Assembly (NCBI GenBank): GCA_037367355.1
Contig: CM074705.1
Location: forward strand, 124,001 to 188,000
Length of the DNA stretch: 64,000 nt
Direction of reading: 5' to 3'
DNA from: Neoscytalidium dimidiatum
Lineage: Eukaryota > Ascomycota > Dothideomycetes > Botryosphaeriales > Botryosphaeriaceae
The stretch's first letter is position 1; every line of letters begins with the position of its first letter. This document shows positions 56,594 to 64,000 of this stretch, one piece after another. Under the pieces are notes generated by a model. That model saw only the letters and a program-made list of their open reading frames with translations. It searched no databases and had not been told where the DNA came from. The position numbers were made by a program, and so were the translations under genes.

Positions 56594-57904
56594 TCACATG
56601 ATCGTTGCCTGCCTGGAAAGTATTCTAATGTTGTTGACGAACGTCTTAACCATCTCCTCATAGCAAGCGTCAGAACGACCTTGTTTCGTCCAGAGGCCCT
56701 GCTCGATAAGTTTGTCGGCCATAAGCTCAACTTCAAGCTCATGGACCTTGACGGGGCTGTTGACAGTCTTGACCTGCGTCAGATCGACTTGAGTGTGGAG
56801 ATGCTGATAGCTCATGCGATCCTTGATCCGGGGAGGCTCATCAGCAGCCTCAAACAAGGATATGTCCTCGTTGAACCGTACTTCAATGTTTACACTAATA
56901 CGACAGTCAAAAGCCTCACCAGGCGAGATGATGTCGAGGTCGCCAATCCGCTGCTTGATGATCTGCGTCTTGATCTCCTTGGACTGTGTGTCTCTCGTCA
57001 CCCTTATGCGCGGCTTGCGCATGCGGCCTCCACTGAATATGTACGGGCGAACAGAAGGAGGCAGAGAAGCCAGCAGGCTTTCGTCTATCGTATAAAAGGA
57101 ATCGGTCTCGCGCAGGTGCTCGTAGCGAATTTTGGGACGAGGGCTTCTCAGAGCATCGCTGACAGTTTTGTTCAAGAAGCCATTGAGATCCTTGTGTTGT
57201 TTCTGCGAAGCGAAGGGTTAGACTTCACAAGACACACGGACCGTCTTATTACACACCTCATTCATGTGGCTTTCAAAGCCCAACTTAGTAGTCGGGAGGG
57301 ATGAGACAGCTGACGTGAGGATTGGCAGATTGATACGCTCGCTGGTATTCCTGTCCACAAGCGTGCCCAGTTTGCCCTCGATCTCCAACTTGATGTTCGG
57401 GTGAACACCCTCAGGAACGCCGCCGTGGAGATCTTCGCGATCTACCACAGTGTTCCACAAGAAGTCGCAGACTTTCCGAACGACGTCATCGTAGGGCTGA
57501 ACATTAGTCAGGCTGGGCTCAAGTTCAAAAGCGCCTTCTGCGGGAGGAGGTGCAGACGGCTGCCGTGGTACATGCTGCGGGATGGGTTGGTGCGGCACAG
57601 GCTGCTGCGGCGGGGGTCGTTCGGGGATGTGGATTTGCTGGGCCTCGCCGCGCTGCAATGCGTTCCAGTCAAAGCGACGGGCCCATGGGGGGATCTCTCG
57701 AGGTGTTCTGGGAGTCGTGGCAGCAGGGGGCCTCTGGGGAGGCGCGGGCGACGCTTGAGGTGCCGGTGACGGCTTAGACGTGTATGAGGCAGCAGTGGAA
57801 GGTGGTGTTGGCGAGATTATGGACGCGACTGAAGCTTGACGCGCAGTCTTCGGCGTGGCAGGAGGAAGGTTCCCATCGTCATTGAGCATGCCGCGTAGAT
57901 CCAT
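56594..57904 (-). CDS. CET1: mRNA-capping enzyme subunit beta (RNA 5'-triphosphatase, Cet1 type)
   Basis: Two exons (57904-57257, 57202-56594) give 418 residues. The enzyme removes the gamma phosphate from the 5' end of nascent mRNA, the first step of capping, in the nucleus together with the guanylyltransferase. Residues 1-120 are Pro/Gln/Ala-rich and disordered, with a WARRFDW segment. The tunnel-fold catalytic domain shows IKLEIEGKLGTLVD (first metal-binding Glu strand), FESHMNE joined by splicing to KQHKDLNGFLN, RIRVTRDTQ, RISVNIEVRF and HELEVELMADK (last Glu strand). These are the three acidic strands of the Cet1-like triphosphatase family, which is fungal and unrelated to the animal enzyme. 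It diverges from Rpn2. Confidence 0.93.
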
Positions 57905-58569
57905 GGCGAAGGTGGTGATGCGCGTCGGCGCGTGGTAACTGCGGAGCGGATGCGGCTGAGTCGGTGGATAGGCGGCGCCGGCGGAGGTGGGAGATGGTGG
58001 AGCTTGCTAGGGCCGACAAGACGAACGCGGGACCTTCACGCTCACCAGAACAAAGCGGGCGCCGCGATTCGCAGGCACAACCAACAGCAGCACTGCGGAG
58101 GAGCTTTGCCCAGGCGCTGGAGACTCGTGCCTGTGAGCTCGTTCAGGTGTTGGCGTGCAATGCAAGCGGCGCAAGCTCACGGTGTCACATGCACTGCGCT
58201 GCTCGCCTCGCCGCCAAGTCGCTGCCGGATGAGGCTGTACGGCTGGGTTTGGCTCCAACTATGCGTGCGATAGGGATGCTGCGAGAGTGCGCGAAGCTGT
58301 ACAGGGCGATGAGGTGATCGAATGGACTCAGTCCGGTTCCCGACGAGGGCGACTTACGCAGCGTCGGCCGGCACGCGGTTCCGGGGAGAGTTGCGTAAGC
58401 GGCAACATCTAACGCCGGGTGGCCGCTGACCAAACCCAGGCGCCGCCAAGACTCCGACGCCAGCGAGCTTCCACGGCTGTCTTGCGCAGGTCCGCGTCGC
58501 TGAGCTCCCATCATCATCAACAACGTCAACCGCACCTTACCACCTCCCCATCCCCCATCCACCCCCACC
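57905..58569. promoter_or_regulatory. Divergent promoter between CET1 and RPN2
   Basis: 665 bp shared by two housekeeping genes. I looked for the yeast proteasome element GGTGGCAAA and its complement and found no exact copy. CT-rich tracts precede the RPN2 start. Confidence 0.5.
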
Positions 58570-61500
58570 ATGACCGCCGCCTCCCATCCTAACAACCCGA
58601 CTCCGACCAAACCCTCCGACCAGTCCATCATGGGAGGCTTGACCTCTGCCGCCGGCCTCGTCGGCTTCCTGTCCGAGCCAGACAACGACCTCAGGTCGTT
58701 TGCCCTGCACCGGTTAAACGACGAGATCGATTTGCTGTGGCCCGAGGTTGCAGGCTCCGTTGGCCAAATGTAAGTGAAGCCTTCTGTCCATGTTGCATCC
58801 CAAGTCCGCCCCGTGATGGAGCTGAGCCGGCCTGGAGATGCAAGCTACGCCGGCCGCCACCACGCGAGCACGGCCTCGCGCCGAACAGCCCTTTGTCATC
58901 TTGCTAACCCATCGGCCTTGACAGAGAAGCCTTGTACGAGGATGAAACGTTTCCAGAGAGAGAGCTTGCTGCTCTGGTGGCGGCGAAGGTCTACTACCAA
59001 CTACAAGAGTACAACGAGAGCATGGTGTTTGCGTTGGGGGCAGGGAAGCTCTTCACCATAGATCATCCCGGCGAGTTTGAGGACACGATAGTCGGTAAGT
59101 CTGAACTGGGGGTGCGACCCTTCGCGAACTACACTAATCGGTTGATGCGAACAGCCAAGTGTATTGACACCTACATCGCCCTATCCGCCCTGCACAACCC
59201 GCCTGCGCCAGCAAGTACAGCAAACCAGCCTCCCCCACAGCTGACGACCGCATTCCCGGCGAACGCGAACGGCAGTGCAAACACGGCCGCGAGCCTGACC
59301 TCCCCGACAACTCCCTTCTCCCAAACTACCTTACCTTCCAAGTCCCTCCTCTCCCGCGACGACTCAACAACTTTTGATCCTTCCGTTCCTGGCGGTGGCA
59401 ACGCTGGCACACCCGGTGCACACCCTTCCCCGTTGGCTCTGCCTAGGCCAGTTCAGAAGAATCTTCAGGCGGTCATTCGGAGATTGTTCGAGAGCTGTTA
59501 CCAGGTTGGCGCGTATCAGCAGGTCGTGGGTATCGCAATCGAGGCCAGGAACCTTGAGGTCTTGCGAGAGACAATTCTGAGGGCGAGCCAGGATGAGAAG
59601 AAGCAGGGCAAGAAGGCCGCCACCGGCGCGCCAGGCAAGAGTGAGGAGCTTATGGAGTACATTCTGGATATCTGTATGAATGTTGTCCAGGAACGAGGCC
59701 TTCGGAATGAGGTACGAGCTTTCTGCGACTTGCCTTTGTTAAGGTTCTAACTGCGGTACAGATCCTGAGACTGATCCTTGATCTTCTTAACGAGCTTCCT
59801 AACCCCGATTACTTCTCGATTGCGAAGTGCGTCGTTTACCTCAACCAGCACTCAATGGCCTCTAATATGCTGCGCCACCTCGTCGAGCGCGGTGACGCAC
59901 ACTCACTCGCTGTCGCCTACCAGATCTCCTTTGATCTATACGACAACAGCACGCAGGAGTTCTTGTCCAAGGTGATTGAGGAGCTCCCGGAGACTGAGGA
60001 GAAGAAGGACGAGACCGAGGCACAGTCTTCTGCAAATGGCGATGCTATGCAGACCGACTCTGGTGAAGGTTCTCGAGAAACGGATGGACTTCTGGCTAAT
60101 GCGGACACTACGCACACTGCCACTATTCCATCCAGGACGAAGACAAACCCACCTACCGAGGAGCAGAAGAAGGCTTTCTCGTCTATTCGTCACATCTTGA
60201 AGGGCACCAAGACAATTGAGCTCAACCTGGAGTTCCTGTACCGGAACAACCATGCTGACCGTAATGTCCTCAACAAGATCCGCGATAGCCTGGAGGCCAG
60301 GAACTCTATCTTCCACACCGCAGTGACTTTCGCCAACGCGTTCATGAACTCCGGTACTACGAACGACGGATTCTTCCGTGACAACCTCGACTGGCTTCAG
60401 AAGGCTGTCAATTGGTCCAAGTTTACTGCCACTGCTGCTTTGGGTGTCATCCATCGTGGGAACATCACTCAGGGTCAGAGGCTCCTGGATCCGTACTTGC
60501 CCAAGGACAACAACGTTTCGGGTTCCTCCTACAGTCAGGGTGGCTCTCTCTACGCCCTCGGCCTGATTTACAGCAACCACGGCACCGACGTCCTTGAATA
60601 TCTGTCCAACCAGTTCAAAAAGGCATCGGAGGAGGTTGTTCAACACGGCGGTGCTCTTGGTCTGGGTGTGGCTGGCATGGCTACTGGAAACGAGGACATC
60701 TACGAATCCCTCAAGACCGTTCTCTACACTGACTCCGCTATCAACGGCGAGGCCGTTGGTCTTGCCATGGGTCTCGTCATGCTTGGCACCGGAAACATCA
60801 AGGCGTTGGAGGACATGATTCAGTACGCTCATGACACACAGCACGAGAAGATCGTCCGTGGTCTTGCCATGGGTATGGCCCTCATCATGTACGGCCGTCA
60901 GGAAGCGGCCGATGAGCTCATCAATGGCCTTCTCGAGGACCCCGATCCGACCCTGAGATATGGAGGTATCATGACCATCGCTCTTGCCTACTGCGGCACC
61001 AGCAGCAACAAGGCTGTCCGCAAGCTGCTCCACGTTGCTGTGAGTGACGTCAGCGATGATGTCCGGAGAGTCGCCGTGATGAGTCTTGGCTTTGTGCTCT
61101 TCAGGAAGCCTGGTGCTGTTCCTCGCATGGTCGAGCTTCTTGCAGAGTCTTACAACCCGCACGTGCGTTACGGTGCGACGATGGCTCTGGGTATTGCCTG
61201 TGCCGGTACTGGTCTCGACGAGGCCATTGATTTGCTCGAGCCCATGATGAAGGACTCCACGGATTTCGTCCGCCAGGGTGCACTCATCTCTTTGGCCATG
61301 ATCATGGTCCAGCAGAACGAAACGATGAACCCCAAGGTTGGGACTATCCGGAAGACTCTTCAGAAGGTTGTGGGGGACCGTCATGAGGATGCTATGGCCA
61401 AGTTTGGCTGCGCTCTTGCTCTCGGCATCATTGATGCCGGTGGTCGGAACTGCACCATTGGCCTGCAAACTCAGACCGGCAACCTCAACATGACCGCAAT

Positions 61501-62374
61501 CGTCGGCATGGCTGTCTTTACGCAGTACTGGTACTGGTTCCCGTTGACACACTTCCTCTCTCTCAGCTTCACTCCCACCGCGATCATTGGTGTCGATCAA
61601 GATCTCGAGGTTCCCAGCTTCAAGTTCCACAGTGCCACCAGGCCGAGCATGTTCGACTATCCGCCAGAGGCTGAAGTCAAGACCGAGGAGGCGCCGGAGA
61701 AGATCAAGACTGCTGTCCTCTCTACCACTGCCCAGGCGAAGCGCCGCAAGATGGTCAAGGAAAGGCAGCAGCGCCGGGAGAGCATGGACGTTGACCCAAC
61801 TCCGACTACACCCAAGGCTACAAATGACGAGGACAAGATGGAGACTGATGAGGATGCGAAGAAGGAGGAGAAGAAGGAGGGCGAGAAGGAAGGTACTCCT
61901 TCAGCCGAAGGCTCGAAGAAAAAGGCCGAGAAGGAGAAGGTTGGCTACGAGCTTGAGAACATGTCAAGGGTTTTACCGGCGCAGTTGAAGTACATCAGCT
62001 TCCCCGGCGACCGCTACGTGCCTGTCAAGAAGGTAAGCTTCCGTTTGCGTTTGACTTTCTAGTTGCATCTATTGACATCGGTACAGCCTACCGGAGGTGT
62101 TATCCTCGTGACAGACACGAAGCCCTCGGAACCTAAGGAGCTTCTCGAACTCAAGGTCAAGAAAGCTTCAACCACTCCAGCACCTGGTGCTCCCGGGCAT
62201 TCTCTCCAGGATCGCGTGGAGGATGCCTACAGCTCTCGCGACACGGGTGCCACTCAAACCACTGGCGCAGCGGAAGCAGCGGGTGTCCTCACTGCCGTGG
62301 ACGAAGACGAGGATGGAGAGGAGGCATCGGCGCCCAGGGACTTCGAATACTACTCTGACGGTGGCGAAGAGTAG
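58570..62374 (+). CDS. RPN2: 26S proteasome regulatory subunit Rpn2
   Basis: Five exons (58570-58769, 58925-59094, 59155-59711, 59762-62032, 62087-62374) give 1161 residues. Rpn2 is the large scaffold of the proteasome base, binding Rpn1, Rpn10 and Rpn13 regions. The N-terminal helices (ALHRLNDEIDLLW, EDETFPERELAALVAAKVYY) precede the toroid of proteasome/cyclosome repeats, seen as GGSLYALGLIYSNHG, GALGLGVAGMATGN, EAVGLAMGLVMLGTG, GLAMGMALIMYG and YGGIMTIALAYCG through ATMALGIACAGTG and QGALISLAMIMVQ. Before the repeats is the FLYRNNHADRNVLNKIRDS stretch with NWSKFTATAALGVIHRG. A KEKE-rich insert lies near the C-terminus. The tail is acidic and ends EYYSDGGEE. Two low-complexity inserts make it slightly longer than yeast Rpn2. 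All introns are 50-155 nt. Confidence 0.97.
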
Positions 62375-63452
62375 AGTCGAGTCCTTTTCTTCTCCTTGTA
62401 CATCACCATTGGGTGCTGTTAAGGAGCGGCTTTCTCTTTCTTCAACATCAAATGGATTACTAGTCTCGAAGGCCTTTTCTTCCCCGCGGGGGTATTCCAG
62501 CATTAACCTGGCAAATAGCGGGGCGTAATTAAGGGTGAGAGGCGTGGAGGGAATTAAGGCAGGCCCAATAGGTGGCAACGGAGTAGGTTCAAAGAATACG
62601 CCAGCGTACTCACTGACCAAGGCGAGTAGAACCTGGCTATAGGAAGACAATCACAGCTTGCGATAGACTTGGCGCTACTATGTTCACTGCTTTTCTGCTC
62701 GATTAGTCGGTGGACTTCGCTTATTTTTTTTCCCCCTTCCGGTTGCGGCAAGGTGTATACTATGCATGAATTGAAGCGATGATTACATTGTATATTTCAT
62801 GACTATCAAAGCTATCGAATAAACGTTGCCTGGACCGGTAGTCTTGTGATTCTTGTTGGCCTGTGCATGCATGTCTGAATCTGGTGGTGCATGTCCCGAA
62901 TCCTACCATTTCAGTATTTCTTCATCGAAATACGAGCTGCTATCAACCCCGCGCTTACGATTCTCTCGCGCCCATATTTTGGATTTATCGTCCGACAGAT
63001 CCGCCCTTCGAGCGGACCAGCGGGCCACCGGTCCGAGAAGTCGTGACTGCGTTAGCGACCCCACCGATAGACATATCCTGTCCGACTCGGTCGTTCTCCC
63101 GTTGGGTATTGTCGCAATAACTGGTGGCGTGTTCTTCGTAGAAAGTTCTGAAGCGATGCGAACTCTCTTTCTTTTCCGAGGCCAAGCCAACGTGACCACA
63201 TGAGCGGGTGGCCTTGAACCGGACGCCCAGATGCGTTCGGTTGATTCAGCGAAAAGCGCCAGAGAACGGGGGAAGCCAATGCGAAGCTGCCTTCCCTCCC
63301 AATCGCCGTGTTTGCCTCTTGCGCAGCAGCAGGACAGCGTGCTCTCGTGGTTGATCGGCCACCCTCGCACCAAACGTTGCAGTTCCCAAGTTTGTGTTCT
63401 TCGGATTCGCCCGTGCTTTGATATCCACCCCATATATCGGCGCTTCGTATTT
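62375..63452. other. Convergent spacer at RPN2 3' end
   Basis: 1.08 kb between the stops of RPN2 and NAA38. The first 450 bp would be the RPN2 3' UTR. No further gene is supported. Confidence 0.45.
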
Positions 63453-63941
63453 TCATGTCGTCATCGTCGTCGCCGTCGTCGGTGGCGGCAGCACCGGCAC
63501 CGGCGCCCACGGCGTCTCCTCGCACTCGATTTTGGTGATGTACATGCCGGGCACAACCACTAGCCCCACGTACCGGCTGCTGAGCGGCAGCTGCACGCTC
63601 GGGTCGCCCGACGCGCGGATGGCGGCGCGGATAGCGGCCTCGCTGGGTGGTCGGTACTCGTGCGTGAGGGCGAGGATGATGTTGCGGTCCTGCGGGTGGG
63701 GATTAGTCCGGTTGGAAGGGGCGAAAGAGTTTCGAGGAGGATGTGGGGGCGGGGCGGGGCTGAAGGGCGAACGCACCTTGTCGGTGCATTTCATCTGCCC
63801 GATGAACATGCGTTTGTCCGTGACGTGGACGCGCAGGTTGCGGCCGATGAATTGGGATAGGTAGGTCGTCGCTTGGCTGGGGGACAGGGAAGGCGTGGGC
63901 GCGGTGGGAGGCGCCGGGCCGGCTGCTGAGGTCGTCGCCAT
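63453..63941 (-). CDS. NAA38: N-terminal acetyltransferase C auxiliary subunit Naa38 (LSMD1-type)
   Basis: Two exons (63941-63777, 63689-63453; 87-nt intron 63690-63776) give 133 residues. A Pro/Thr/Ala-rich N-terminus is followed by an Sm fold: LSQFIGRNLRVHVTDKRMFIGQMKCTDK, then by splicing DRNIILALTHEY, and later RYVGLVVVPGMYITKIE. The pattern L-x-V-x-x-TD-x-R-x-x-x-G ... D-x-x-NIIL is that of LSMD1/Naa38, which joins Naa30 and Naa35 in the NatC complex acetylating Met-starting N-termini. A canonical mRNA-decay LSm protein is less likely because of the TDxRxFxG form. The gene start is 60 bp from the window edge, so its promoter is cut off. Confidence 0.88.
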   Translation of the reverse strand: MATTSAAGPAPPTAPTPSLSPSQATTYLSQFIGRNLRVHVTDKRMFIGQMKCTDKVRSPFSPAPPPHPPRNSFAPSNRTNPHPQDRNIILALTHEYRPPSEAAIRAAIRASGDPSVQLPLSSRYVGLVVVPGMYITKIECEETPWAPVPVLPPPTTATTMTT

Positions 63942-64000
63942 TGTGTGGAGGGTTTGTGGTGCTGGTTTCGGCGGAGATCGGTGATGCTGTTGTGGTGGGG

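Noticed and set aside
57905..58569. Yeast-type proteasome control element in the RPN2 promoter
   Set aside because: No exact GGTGGCAAA or complement found; the near match ctttgccca is not convincing.
59936..61630. 564-codon open frame antisense to RPN2
   Set aside because: It mirrors a strongly conserved gene on the other strand, has no family motif, and arises from codon bias in RPN2 exon 4.

Overview
The window is nuclear DNA of a filamentous ascomycete (Pezizomycotina). The signs are dense genes with short GT-AG introns (about 50-100 nt), Zn2Cys6 regulators, rhodopsin-domain membrane proteins, a HET-like protein, an AA9 lytic polysaccharide monooxygenase, an mRNA-capping RNA triphosphatase of the fungal Cet1 type, and an AT-rich, decayed Ty1/copia remnant that looks RIP-affected. 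I cannot assign class or genus from the sequence alone. No rRNA, convincing tRNA, CRISPR or bacterial feature was seen. Exon borders given here were placed by hand from GT/AG sites and reading phase; each stated multi-exon model closes in frame.

Left part (1-11 kb): an RNase H-domain protein (+), a HET-like protein with an apparent signal peptide (-), and a seven-exon rhodopsin-domain membrane protein (-), separated by long gene-poor stretches. Decayed zone (12.2-16 kb): a zinc alcohol dehydrogenase pseudogene (-) diverges from an aldehyde dehydrogenase pseudogene (+). The aldehyde dehydrogenase is split by a copia fragment and a hairpin-rich AT-rich block. An intact Zn2Cys6/fungal-TF gene (17.3-19.7 kb) follows, so this may be a relic of a small alcohol/aldehyde oxidation cluster.

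Metabolic and membrane block (20-36 kb): an AhpD-like protein ending in a peroxisomal AKL signal converges on a mitochondrial succinyl-CoA:3-ketoacid CoA-transferase. Then come an uncharacterised multi-pass membrane protein, a SxxK beta-lactamase/esterase-family protein, the PIG-S/Gpi17 subunit of the GPI transamidase, and a second rhodopsin-domain protein. Middle block (36-49 kb): a short Zn2Cys6 protein whose zinc cluster is split by a 706-nt intron, an epoxide-hydrolase-like alpha/beta hydrolase, an aquaglyceroporin with a 400-residue polar N-terminus, and a large protein of an unnamed fungal family preceded by a small overlapping Cys/His-rich ORF.

Right part (49.9-64 kb): a run of secreted proteins (phospholipase-A2-like with a GC-AG intron, a Cys-rich orphan, an AA9 LPMO) around an alpha/beta hydrolase pseudogene. 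Conserved housekeeping genes follow: a DUF2293 protein, the capping enzyme beta subunit (Cet1) diverging from proteasome subunit Rpn2, and Naa38/LSMD1 at the right edge.
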